Positions 24,972-33,779 of a stretch of 64,000 nt of DNA are shown one piece after another (within the stretch, counting starts at the first letter, position 1; each line of letters opens with the position of its first letter). Under the pieces are notes generated by a model. The model was given only the letters and a program-made list of their open reading frames with translations, was not told the origin of the DNA and searched no databases. The position numbers and the translations under genes were made by a program. Where the stretch lies: NCBI GenBank assembly GCA_009840635.1, contig VXNL01000063.1:56743-120742 (forward strand), read 5' to 3'. This DNA is from Acidobacteriota bacterium. Lineage in GTDB: Bacteria; Acidobacteriota; Vicinamibacteria; Marinacidobacterales; Marinacidobacteraceae.

Positions 24972-26687
24972 ATGACGGCCCGGATGCTGGTGGCGTTCGT
25001 GGCCGTCCTCGCCTGGCACGGGTGCCGGGCGGAGCCGACCGGGCCATCCGGTCCCGTCGTGACGGATGAGCAAATGGCATCGCTCGAGCCATCGGCCCGG
25101 ACCGCCCTCGAGTCCGCCCGGGAGGCGCTCCGGACGCTGAGTCAGGACCCGGAAACGCACGGTCGGCTCGCTGTGCTGCTCCACGCCCACGGCTTCCTGG
25201 AAGCGGCCGCGGCGTCCTACGGGAGTGCCCAGGCCCTCGCCCCGGACGACGCCCGTTGGTACCGGCTCGACGCACACCGCGCGGCCGAGGCGGGAAAGGA
25301 AACGGAAGCGCTCGCGAAGGCCCGGCGGGCGGTCGAGGCCGACGCGGAATCCGTCGCGGCACGGACCACGCTCGCGGAACTCGAATTGCGGCGAGGCCGC
25401 TTGGAGGAGTCCCGGAACCACTTCCACGCGGCGCTCGAAGGAGAACCGGGAAACGTCACGGCGCTCCGGGGCATGGCGACGCTTGCCTTTCGTAGCGGTG
25501 ACCACGGGGAAGCCGCGCACTTCGCGGAGCGGGGCCTGGCAGTGGCCCCCGACGACCCGAACCTGCACTACACGGCGGCGCTCGCCTTCGAACGGCTGGG
25601 CGAGAGCGCCCGAGCCCGGGAACATCTGGCCGCTTCGCGGCGTGGCCCCGCGCGGCGCCCGGCGATCGAACCGCCGCCGGAGATCCGCGCGCTGCGCGGC
25701 GGGGGTGCGCGTGCAGCTCTTGCTGCCGGGACGGAACTCCTGGATCAGGGCCGCTACGAAGAGGCCATCCTGGCTCTGACGGCAGCAGCGGAAACGGACC
25801 CCGAATCCGCCGACGCCCACAACGCCCTCGGTGCGGCGTTCGAACAAGCCGGAAGACCCGAGGACGCCCGGCTTCGCTACGAGCGGGCGGTGGAGCTGGA
25901 ACCGGACCTCGCAGCGGCGAGGGGGAATCTCGGTGTCCTGCTCGGCCGCCTCGGAGACCTGGACGGGGCGCTGCAACATCTCGAAGCGGCGGTTCGGCTC
26001 GATTCGGGACGGGCTGACGCGCATATAGCTCTCGGCGCCGCACTGGAAGCGAGCGGCCGCACCGCCGACGCGGTTGCGGCGTTCCGGAATGCCCTGGCGC
26101 GCGACCCGGCCCTGGGGCGGGCCCACCTTCGCCTCGGAGTGCTACTGGGCGAAGCCGGCCAACTGGAAGACGCCCTTTTTCACCTCCGCGAAGCCAGCGC
26201 GTTGGAGCCGGAGTCGGGAGAGGCCCACCACTACCTGTCGGTGGCGCTTCTCCGCCTCGGCGACACCGTGGCAGCGCTGGAGCAGGAACGGCGCGCGGTC
26301 GCGCTCGCGGAAGCCGCCGGGGACGCCGATTTGCTCGGGACCGCCCGGTACACCCTGGGAATGCTGCTGCGGGAAGCCGGAAACCTGACCGAGGCGTTGG
26401 AAAGCCTCGAAGCGGCTCGGAGCAGGTTTCCGCGAAACACCGACCTGCTCGCCGAACTCGCCCACACCCGGCATCTCGCCGGGGAACACGGCACGGCAAT
26501 CGAGATCCAGACCCAGGTCGTGGCTGCGCGGCCCCTGGATGCGGAAGCGCACTACCGTCTCGGCGTCTTCTTCGCGGCCGGCGGCGACCGAACCGCCGCT
26601 CGCAGGGCCTTCGAAGCGAGCCTGCGCGTCCAGCCCGGGTTCGCGCCGGCCGCGCAGGCGCTCGACCGGCTCAACCGCGAGCGGTGA
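24972..26687 (+). CDS. TPR-repeat lipoprotein
   Basis: A 571-residue protein with a lipoprotein signal (LVAFVAVLAWHGC) and about twelve tetratricopeptide repeats across two arrays (about 60-215 and 245-565), for example NALGAAFEQAGRPEDARLRY and AHYRLGVFFAAGGDRTAARR. TPR solenoids mediate protein binding. ATG 24972 is used; ATG 24984 is also possible. It follows the CRTAC1-type gene closely and is convergent with the GWxTD gene, whose own C-terminus is also TPR-like. It probably acts as a periplasmic scaffold for its upstream partner. Confidence 0.88.
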   Translation: MTARMLVAFVAVLAWHGCRAEPTGPSGPVVTDEQMASLEPSARTALESAREALRTLSQDPETHGRLAVLLHAHGFLEAAAASYGSAQALAPDDARWYRLDAHRAAEAGKETEALAKARRAVEADAESVAARTTLAELELRRGRLEESRNHFHAALEGEPGNVTALRGMATLAFRSGDHGEAAHFAERGLAVAPDDPNLHYTAALAFERLGESARAREHLAASRRGPARRPAIEPPPEIRALRGGGARAALAAGTELLDQGRYEEAILALTAAAETDPESADAHNALGAAFEQAGRPEDARLRYERAVELEPDLAAARGNLGVLLGRLGDLDGALQHLEAAVRLDSGRADAHIALGAALEASGRTADAVAAFRNALARDPALGRAHLRLGVLLGEAGQLEDALFHLREASALEPESGEAHHYLSVALLRLGDTVAALEQERRAVALAEAAGDADLLGTARYTLGMLLREAGNLTEALESLEAARSRFPRNTDLLAELAHTRHLAGEHGTAIEIQTQVVAARPLDAEAHYRLGVFFAAGGDRTAARRAFEASLRVQPGFAPAAQALDRLNRER

Positions 26688-26699
26688 CCCCCCGGCGTT

Positions 26700-28781
26700 C
26701 TACGGCAGCTTCGACCGGATACGGGCCAGGCGTTCCTCGATGACCTGCTGATCCGGCTCCAGCGCGAGGGAACGCTCGAAGGCCGACTCGGCCCCTTCGA
26801 GGTCACCGGACTGTTCGTGCGCCTCGCCCAGCGCGTTCAACAGCACGGCGCCGGCCGGGCGGATCGACGCGGCCCGTTCGAGGTAACGCGCGGCATCGGC
26901 GAACTGCTGCTTGAAGTAGTGGGCGAAACCCAGGCCGGCGACGACTTCGTACTGGCTTCCGTGGTCGGCCTCGAGCGGTGTCAGAAGCTCCAGGACGCGG
27001 TCCGCATTCTCCGTCCTCAGGTACACGCTCGCGAGCCTCCAGCGCGCCGCGGGGAGTTCGGGATTGGCGGCGACCGCCCGCTCGAGTTCCGCCCGCGCCG
27101 CCTCGACCCGTCCCAACGCAAGGAACTGGTTCCCCCGCGTCAGCGCGAGCGCGCCCGGCTCAGCGACGTCCGCGCCGCTGCGGTGGACATAACTCGCCCG
27201 CGGCACCGTCCGCGGGATGAGCTGGAACTCACCGTCGCGGTCCGCGGTCACCGCCCCCTGGGAATCCCGCAGTTCGACGCGAAGCCAGTGCGTGCCGGTT
27301 CCCAGACCCGTGAGATCGAACTCCGCATAGCCCCCGCCGTCCCCGAAATCCCCGGCCGGCAGCACACGTTCGCGAAGCGCCTCGTCGCCCGCGCCAAGGG
27401 TGAACCGGACCGTCGAGCCACTCCCCGCCCGCGTCAACTGCACCCCGGCCGTCAGGGAATCGCCGAGAGCGAAGAGATGGTCGGCGGCCGGCCGGAAGTG
27501 GTGGCGCCCGCCCGTGAACGCCGCCGGTTGTCCATTCACCACCGGTTCCACCCCGAAAGCGAGCACCGGATCGCTCATCACCGGAACACCCGGGGCCGAC
27601 TCCGGAACGGAAACCGTCGTCTCGGCGACCGTGAACCGGGTCATCACCCGGTTCCGGAGGATCACGCTCGTTTCGAAGTCGCCGGGCACGAGGGGAAAAC
27701 TGCCCTGGAAGGCGAAGGGCGAGGCCTGCACGGCTTCCATCTGCGCGGCGGAGAGGTCCACCACAAGTTCGCGATCCTCGGTGTGCACGAGGGTGCCCTC
27801 CCGGTCGCGCACCTCGACGCTCAGGTCCAGGATCGTGTAGAAGCGGGATGTCGCCTCGTCGCTCTGGAGCGCCATGTCCTGGGGATCCAGCTCGACCGAG
27901 TAGTGGACGAGCGCGCTGGCGTCCGGCGCGAGCAGCATTCGAAAGACACTGCGGTTCAGGACGAAGTTGAAGGAATAGTCCGCGCTGACCAGGTCGCCAT
28001 ACCGGCGGGCGGCATCGAGATAGTCGGTGCGAATTCGCCGTCGCGGCGCCTCCCAGATGCGGTCGAGCAGGATGTCGGTCCCGAGCGACGCCCGGCCGCT
28101 GATGAGGTCACCCGGATCGCTCGGATCCAGGGACAACGACGCCCGGCCGAGTTCGGGGGAGATGTCCCCCAGCGTCACGACGATGTGGGCCGGGTCGGTG
28201 GTGTCGAGCGAGGCGTAGCGGCCTCGCAGCAGGCTTCTCGGGCCGTCCAGCGCCGGGTGGTAGAGCCGGTATTCGCCGATGTCCCGCGGCCGGAAGAAGA
28301 CCAGGTAGAAGAACGACGGCAAACCCACCCCGGGCTCGCTCTGGTAGAACCACAGCTCGGTCGAAACGATCTCGTTGAGGCCGTCAAAACGCTGCCGTTC
28401 CCGGGGTTCGCCCAGGAGGATGAACATCCGGCCGCGATCCGTCATCCAGCCGGGGCGGGTGGTGTCGTCCGCCAACGAGAGGTTCGCAAACGCGAGACGC
28501 CGGTAGTGCTCCTCTTCGGCCTCGTTGGCCGGACTCGCCGGGTCCGGGTCCCGCTTCCGCCAGAACGCTTCGATGAAGCGCTGCCGCTCTTCGAGCGTCT
28601 CCAGGGTCAGGAAGAACTCCCGCTCCGCGTCGGTGATGACGTAAACGACTTCCTCTTCCACCCAGGCTCGGTGCTCCGGGGTCAGACGCGCGAGCCGTTC
28701 CTCCTCGGTCTGTGCCGCCACCGGCGCCGCGAGCCACGCCGCCAGCAGCGACCAGAGCAGGACGCGGACCGAGTTGTCCAT
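26700..28781 (-). CDS. GWxTD-domain protein with C-terminal TPRs
   Basis: A 693-residue secreted protein (signal LLWSLLAAWLAAPVAAQ). The GWxTD motif is RPGWMTDRGRMFILLGEP at about residues 108-125, preceded by the family's FIEAFWRKRDPDP segment. A long beta-rich middle and two to three TPR units at the C-terminus follow (LNALGEAHEQSGDLEGAESA). GWxTD proteins are largely confined to Acidobacteriota, Gemmatimonadota and relatives; their function is unknown. The gene is the last of a leftward run, 5 bases after the D-aminoacylase-like gene, and is convergent with the TPR lipoprotein. Confidence 0.9.
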   Translation of the reverse strand: MDNSVRVLLWSLLAAWLAAPVAAQTEEERLARLTPEHRAWVEEEVVYVITDAEREFFLTLETLEERQRFIEAFWRKRDPDPASPANEAEEEHYRRLAFANLSLADDTTRPGWMTDRGRMFILLGEPRERQRFDGLNEIVSTELWFYQSEPGVGLPSFFYLVFFRPRDIGEYRLYHPALDGPRSLLRGRYASLDTTDPAHIVVTLGDISPELGRASLSLDPSDPGDLISGRASLGTDILLDRIWEAPRRRIRTDYLDAARRYGDLVSADYSFNFVLNRSVFRMLLAPDASALVHYSVELDPQDMALQSDEATSRFYTILDLSVEVRDREGTLVHTEDRELVVDLSAAQMEAVQASPFAFQGSFPLVPGDFETSVILRNRVMTRFTVAETTVSVPESAPGVPVMSDPVLAFGVEPVVNGQPAAFTGGRHHFRPAADHLFALGDSLTAGVQLTRAGSGSTVRFTLGAGDEALRERVLPAGDFGDGGGYAEFDLTGLGTGTHWLRVELRDSQGAVTADRDGEFQLIPRTVPRASYVHRSGADVAEPGALALTRGNQFLALGRVEAARAELERAVAANPELPAARWRLASVYLRTENADRVLELLTPLEADHGSQYEVVAGLGFAHYFKQQFADAARYLERAASIRPAGAVLLNALGEAHEQSGDLEGAESAFERSLALEPDQQVIEERLARIRSKLP

Positions 28782-28786
28782 GGCCT

Positions 28787-30370
28787 CTAGCGTCGAGCCG
28801 GTCCCCGCAGCACGGTCCCCGGCTTCGCACCGGTCAGGGAACCGTTTCGAATGACCGGAATCCCGTTCACCAACACGTGAACGATCCCGACCGAATAGTG
28901 ATGGGGATCGGTGTAGGTGGCGCGATCCTGCACGGTGTCCTCGTCGAAGACCGTGAGGTCGGCGAACTTTCCGGCCTGAACCAGACCCCGATCGTCCTGG
29001 CCGAACTGCATCGCCGGCATGGAGGTCATCTTGTGAATGGCCTCCTCCAGGGTGAGCACGCCCTTCTCGCGCACGTAGCGGGACAGGATGCGGGGAAAGG
29101 TCCCGTAGCTTCTCGGGTGCGGATAGCCACGCCCGAGGCCCACCGAATCACCGTCGGTCTCGAACATCGCCTGCGGATGCCGCATGATGCGTTCGAGGTC
29201 GGCTTCGGCCATCACGTGGTAGATGGCGCTGAACCCTCCGGCGAGCTGGAGTTCGATGACGAGCTGCACACCGGCCTCGACGGAGTTCGGGAGACCGCGG
29301 TCCGCCGCCAGATCGGCGAGCGTCCTGCCGCCCAAGTCCGGCATCGACCGGATCACCCGAAACTGGATTCTCGACAGGTCGTCTCCCGTCCACTCCTGCC
29401 GCATCCGATCTGCGATCCCGGCCTCGATGCGCCTTCGGATCCCGGGATCCTCGAGGCGCGCCGCCAGCTCCCCGGCGCCGCCCGCGAGCGCCCACGGGGG
29501 GAACAGGACACTCGAACCCGTGCTGGCCGCCGTATAGGGGTAGAGATCGTGCTTGACATCGAGCCCGCTCGCCCGGGCCTCGTCGATCATGGCCAGGGTG
29601 CGCGCGCTCTGCCCCCACTGCGCGACCCCCATCGCCTTGTGGTGCTGGATCTGCGCCGGGATGGCCGCCTCGCGGGCGATCCGGATGAGTTCGTCCGTTG
29701 ACTCCACGAGCCCCCGACCCTCGTCCCGCATGTGGGACACGTAGATGCCGCCGTAGCGTGCAGCGATCTTCGCGAGTTCCACGACCTCTTCCGTCCTCGC
29801 GTAGTTGGCGGGCACGTAGAGGAGCCCGGTCGAGAGACCCAGGGCCCCGTGCCGCATGGTCTCCTCCACGAGGCGCTTCATCTCCTCGAGTTCGGCGGCA
29901 GTCGGCTCCCGATCCTCAAGTCCGAGCACCTGTTTGCGAACCCAGGTGTGGCCCGCGAAGAACCCGACGTTCGGGGCCACCTCCAGACTGGCGATGTACC
30001 GGTCGAGCGGCCACGGCTGGTCGCCGCTGTGGAGACTCGCCAGCAGCGTGGTGATCCCCTGGCGGAGGAAGTTCTCCGCGAGCGGATATTCGCGGATGCT
30101 GAGCTGTACGTGGGCGTGGTTGTCGATGAACCCCGGGCTGACGATGAGGCCCTCGGCGTTGAGCACTTCCCGCGCTTCCTCGGGGGCGATGCCGTCTCGA
30201 GCGACCTCGGCGATCCGTCCGTCGCGGATGCCGACATCGGCGCGGAACCGGGGCGATCCGGACCCGTCGACAACGGTCCCGCCCCGGATGAGGATGTCGA
30301 ACGGCGCCTCCTGCGATACCGCCGGCGCGAGCAGCAGCGCCAGCACCGGGAGACTCGAAGCGCTCACCAC
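28787..30370 (-). CDS. N-acyl-D-amino-acid deacylase-like amidohydrolase
   Basis: A 527-residue amidohydrolase-superfamily protein with a short signal-like N-terminus (LPVLALLLAPAVSQ). The pattern DILIRGGTVVDGSGSPRFRAD and the second-strand metal site FIDNHAHVQLS (His-x-His) fit D-aminoacylases. IYVSHMRDEG and IQHHKAMG supply further histidines, and the C-terminal VLVNGIPVI sheet is typical. It should remove acyl groups from N-acyl amino acids or related amides using zinc. It begins with GTG 7 bases after the PQQ dehydrogenase stop, so it is cotranscribed. Confidence 0.87.
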   Translation of the reverse strand: MVSASSLPVLALLLAPAVSQEAPFDILIRGGTVVDGSGSPRFRADVGIRDGRIAEVARDGIAPEEAREVLNAEGLIVSPGFIDNHAHVQLSIREYPLAENFLRQGITTLLASLHSGDQPWPLDRYIASLEVAPNVGFFAGHTWVRKQVLGLEDREPTAAELEEMKRLVEETMRHGALGLSTGLLYVPANYARTEEVVELAKIAARYGGIYVSHMRDEGRGLVESTDELIRIAREAAIPAQIQHHKAMGVAQWGQSARTLAMIDEARASGLDVKHDLYPYTAASTGSSVLFPPWALAGGAGELAARLEDPGIRRRIEAGIADRMRQEWTGDDLSRIQFRVIRSMPDLGGRTLADLAADRGLPNSVEAGVQLVIELQLAGGFSAIYHVMAEADLERIMRHPQAMFETDGDSVGLGRGYPHPRSYGTFPRILSRYVREKGVLTLEEAIHKMTSMPAMQFGQDDRGLVQAGKFADLTVFDEDTVQDRATYTDPHHYSVGIVHVLVNGIPVIRNGSLTGAKPGTVLRGPARR

Positions 30371-30377
30371 GGGCGCC

Positions 30378-32300
30378 CTAGCGGGGCAGCTGGAACGTCA
30401 GGATCTTCGCCTCCGATCCGTCCGACTGCGAGGTCGCGATCGACACCAGTTGGCGTCCTCCGGCGAGATAAGTGACCGGATTGCCGAAGCCGCCGCCGCC
30501 CAGCGGGATCTCCCGGAGCAACGCGCCGTCCGCCTTGTCGAAGATGTAGAGATGGTCGCTCGCCGCGCTGATGAAAAGGAGCCCACCCTCGGTGACGAGC
30601 GCCGCGGACTGTCCGTGCTGCGGCGGCCCCACCCCGAGCTGCGGAAGATCCAGGTTCCTCAGCAGGCGGTGGTTGCGGATCTGGGGCGAATCGCCCAGGG
30701 GAATCTGCCAGAGCAGTTCGCCGGCGTTCAGGTCGAACGCGGTAAGGGTGGCGTAGGGCGGCTTGTGCACCGGTACGCCGCGGACGAGTTCCAGCCGGGC
30801 TCCGAAGCCCGAGCCGCGGTAGTCGGCTTCCACCAGGGGCGAATCGGGTTCCGACACCCGGAACACCGAGGGCCAGTTGGTCGCCTTGACGTAGAACATC
30901 CCGGTACCCGGGTCGAAGGCCGCTCCGCCCCAGTTCCCGGCGCCCCAGATTCCCGGCATGATGACCGTCCCCTCCAGGGAGGGCGGGTCGAACAGCGAGC
31001 CCAGCCGGTAATCCTCGACGATCTCGAGCGCCCTGGCCTTCAGTTCCGGGGTGAAGTCCATCAGATCGTCCTCGGTGAACCCCTGCCGGCCGAACGGCGG
31101 CGGCTTCGTGGGGTAGGGCTGGGTTGCGGCGGCGCGCTCGCCGGGCACGTCGCTGGCCGGCACCGGGCGGTCCTCGATCGGCCACACCGGCTCGCCGGTG
31201 ACCCGGTCGAAGACATAGACGAACCCGGTCTTCCCCACCACGGCGACCGCATCGATGGTCTCGCCGTCCACCTCGATGGTGATCAGGTTGGGCGGGGCGG
31301 GAAGGTCGTAGTCCCAGATCCCGTGACGCACGGTCTGGAAGTGCCAGACCCGCCTGCCGGTGTTGGCGTCGAGGCACACGATGGATTCCGCGAAGAGATT
31401 GTCCCCCTTGCGGTGGCCGCCGTAGTAGTCGTTGTTCGGCGTACTGATGGGCAGATACACGAGTCCGCGCTCGGCGTCCACGGTGAACGGCGCCCAGACA
31501 TTGGCCGATCCCGTATAGGACGCGGAGCCGTCCTCCCAGGTGTCGTTGCCGTACTCGCCCTCCTGCGGGATCGTGTGGAAGCTCCACACGAACTCGCCGG
31601 TGCGGGCGTTGAACGCCTGCACGTCGCCGGGAGGGTTCCGCGGGAAGATCCGGTTGTCGGGAACGCCGCTGCCGACGATGACCAGGTCCTTGTAGATGAC
31701 CGGCGGCGAGGTGTTCGTGTACAGGAGCCGGTTCGTTTCCCACATGAGGTTCTCGGTGAGGTCCGCGACCCCGTCCTTGCCGAACGACTGGATCGGCTCC
31801 CCGGTCAGCGCGTCGAGTGCGACCAGCATCCAGCGGCTGTTGATGAAGACGCGCCGCTCCTCGCCGTCGGTCCAGACGGCAACGCCGCGGTGGCAGAAAC
31901 GGCAGCCCCGCGGAAGGTTCCCCCACTCGTAGGCGCGGGGGTCGTAGGCCCAGAGTTCCTCCCCGGTGGCAGCGTCGATCGCCGCCACCCGGCTGTAGGA
32001 GGTGCTCACGTACATGACCCCGTCGAGGACAACCGGCGTCCCCTGGAACTTGCCGGGCGCGACCTGTTCGCCCCGGATCGGGGAACTGGCCATTGAGAGG
32101 GGTTCCTCCCCGGTTTCCCAGCTCCACGCGACTTCGAGCCGGTCCACGTTGTCCCGGTTGATCTCGTCGAGCCAGGAGTACTTCATCCCGCCCGGATCTC
32201 CGCCGTGGGTCTCCCAGTCGGCTCTTTGCGCGTAGGCGCCGGAAAGCGGGAGCACCAGCGCCGCCAGCGCGACGGCGAATCCGGTTCTCGCAGTCCTCAT
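30378..32300 (-). CDS. PQQ-dependent (quinoprotein) dehydrogenase
   Basis: A 640-residue secreted protein (signal ALAALVLPLSGAYAQ) forming an eight-bladed propeller with tryptophan-docking repeats such as AIDAATGEELWAYDP, NARTGEFVWSFHT and FDLNAGELLWQIPLG. It resembles membrane-type glucose dehydrogenase without the N-terminal helices. It has a CRFCHRG motif at about residue 135 that resembles a redox cysteine pair rather than a cytochrome domain. It should oxidise an alcohol or sugar in the periplasm and pass electrons to the respiratory chain. No PQQ biosynthesis genes are in the window. It lies 20 bases after the second amidohydrolase gene. Confidence 0.88.
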   Translation of the reverse strand: MRTARTGFAVALAALVLPLSGAYAQRADWETHGGDPGGMKYSWLDEINRDNVDRLEVAWSWETGEEPLSMASSPIRGEQVAPGKFQGTPVVLDGVMYVSTSYSRVAAIDAATGEELWAYDPRAYEWGNLPRGCRFCHRGVAVWTDGEERRVFINSRWMLVALDALTGEPIQSFGKDGVADLTENLMWETNRLLYTNTSPPVIYKDLVIVGSGVPDNRIFPRNPPGDVQAFNARTGEFVWSFHTIPQEGEYGNDTWEDGSASYTGSANVWAPFTVDAERGLVYLPISTPNNDYYGGHRKGDNLFAESIVCLDANTGRRVWHFQTVRHGIWDYDLPAPPNLITIEVDGETIDAVAVVGKTGFVYVFDRVTGEPVWPIEDRPVPASDVPGERAAATQPYPTKPPPFGRQGFTEDDLMDFTPELKARALEIVEDYRLGSLFDPPSLEGTVIMPGIWGAGNWGGAAFDPGTGMFYVKATNWPSVFRVSEPDSPLVEADYRGSGFGARLELVRGVPVHKPPYATLTAFDLNAGELLWQIPLGDSPQIRNHRLLRNLDLPQLGVGPPQHGQSAALVTEGGLLFISAASDHLYIFDKADGALLREIPLGGGGFGNPVTYLAGGRQLVSIATSQSDGSEAKILTFQLPR

Positions 32301-32320
32301 CGTCCTTGCTCCCCCACGGG

Positions 32321-33670
32321 TCAGCGGCGGTACGGCCGGCCGTCCTTGACCACCAGTACGGGGTCGTCGAGGGCCATGATGTCGAACCGCGGGTCGCCGT
32401 CGATAACGATTATGTCCGCGAGCTTGCCCACCTCGATGGTGCCCAGTTCGTTACCCATTCCCAGAATCCGGGCGTTGATGCGGGTCGCGGCGGCGATCGC
32501 GTCAAGGGGCGCCATCCCAAGGTCCACGTGGGCCTTGATCTCGCGCCAGAGCGCCTCGGTGTGGAAGTTCAGGGGAGTCCCCGAGTCGGTGCCCATCCCC
32601 ATGACGGCGCCCCCCTCGATCCACTGCCCGAGCGACGCGTCGCCGAAGAACATCTGCCGGGGGGTGGTCTGGAAGTAGCCGAGGGTGTGGAAGTTCTCGA
32701 AGCTTCTCTGGAATTCCGCGTACATGGCCGAGGGCAGGTCTTGGCGGAGCCGCGGATCCTGGAGCCGCTCGGGGAACTGCACCGTCGCCGGGAACACCCA
32801 GACGCGATGGGCGCCGGTGATCACCACCGGCCGGCCGGCCACCACGATGTCGCGGAGGAGCTCCGGCTCGTAAGGTGGGGTTCCCGCCGAGCCGGCGTGA
32901 GTAAGCACGTCAATTCCGGTCTCGAGGGCGTTCCTGACCTCTTCCGGCCCGTATACATGAGCGTGCACGCGCAGACCGTGTTCGTGCGCGGTGTCCGCGA
33001 TTGCCCGGTAGTCCTCCCGGGTGAGGCCGGCCCAGGCCTTGATCACGTCCACGCCCGCCGCGGCGAGCCGTTCCACGGCCGCGGACGCCTCCTCGGGAGA
33101 CGAGACGCCGATCTGAAACTCCTCCGGCCAGAACCGGACCGCGCTGGTGATCCAGGGGCCGCTCATCAGCAGCCGGGAACCGGGGATCTCCCCGCGCGCG
33201 ATCCGGTCCCGCACCGAGAGGCTGGCCTCCAGGGGCGCCGCCAGATCGACGGCGGTGGTCACTCCGGCGAGCAGGAGCTGCTTCGCGGAGATTTCCATGA
33301 CCTGTTCGATGGAAATCCCCTCCTCCTCGAGCCAGGAGAACCAGCGGCCGTAGGAGCCGTGTCCGAGGATCGCGAGATGGGCGTGCAGGTCGATCAGGCC
33401 CGGGAGCATGACCCGCCCGCTCGTGTCGATGACTTCCGCGTCTTCCGGAATCTCGATCTCGGCGGCCCGGCCGACGGCAACGATCCGGTCCCCCTCGATC
33501 ACGACCGCAGCGTGGTGCACCGGGGGTACTTCGTAGCCGTCGAGGAGCATCCCCCCGACGAGGGCACGTCGCTGCTGCGCGCCCGCCGGCAACGCGAGCA
33601 CCAGCGCGAGGACCACGAACATCACGAGCCACCGGGCGCGGTGGTGGACTCTCGTTACAGGGACCGCCAT
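32321..33670 (-). CDS. Secreted metal-dependent amidohydrolase, paralogue A
   Basis: A 449-residue imidazolonepropionase-like amidohydrolase. AGGAGGT sits 6 bases before ATG 33670, and the protein begins with a signal (FVVLALVLALPAGAQ). Key motifs are DGYEVPPVHHAAVVIEGDRI, the metal site GLIDLHAHLAILGHG, VHAHVYGPEEVRNALE, DVLTHAGSAGTPPYEPEL and MGTDSGTPLNFHTE. The gene at 36000-37379 is a clear paralogue, near-identical through many of these motifs. They flank the GMC oxidoreductase pair. Likely substrates are cyclic amides, or amino-acid or peptide derivatives. Confidence 0.88.
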   Translation of the reverse strand: MAVPVTRVHHRARWLVMFVVLALVLALPAGAQQRRALVGGMLLDGYEVPPVHHAAVVIEGDRIVAVGRAAEIEIPEDAEVIDTSGRVMLPGLIDLHAHLAILGHGSYGRWFSWLEEEGISIEQVMEISAKQLLLAGVTTAVDLAAPLEASLSVRDRIARGEIPGSRLLMSGPWITSAVRFWPEEFQIGVSSPEEASAAVERLAAAGVDVIKAWAGLTREDYRAIADTAHEHGLRVHAHVYGPEEVRNALETGIDVLTHAGSAGTPPYEPELLRDIVVAGRPVVITGAHRVWVFPATVQFPERLQDPRLRQDLPSAMYAEFQRSFENFHTLGYFQTTPRQMFFGDASLGQWIEGGAVMGMGTDSGTPLNFHTEALWREIKAHVDLGMAPLDAIAAATRINARILGMGNELGTIEVGKLADIIVIDGDPRFDIMALDDPVLVVKDGRPYRR

Positions 33671-33779
33671 GGGTCTACCTCCTGAGTGCGGGCATCCCCG
33701 GATGCCGCGGGCCCGCGGGCAGAGAATGGGTTGCCGTTTCGGCGGGCGGACGGGCTCGACGCCGCCCCCCCGACCGGAT

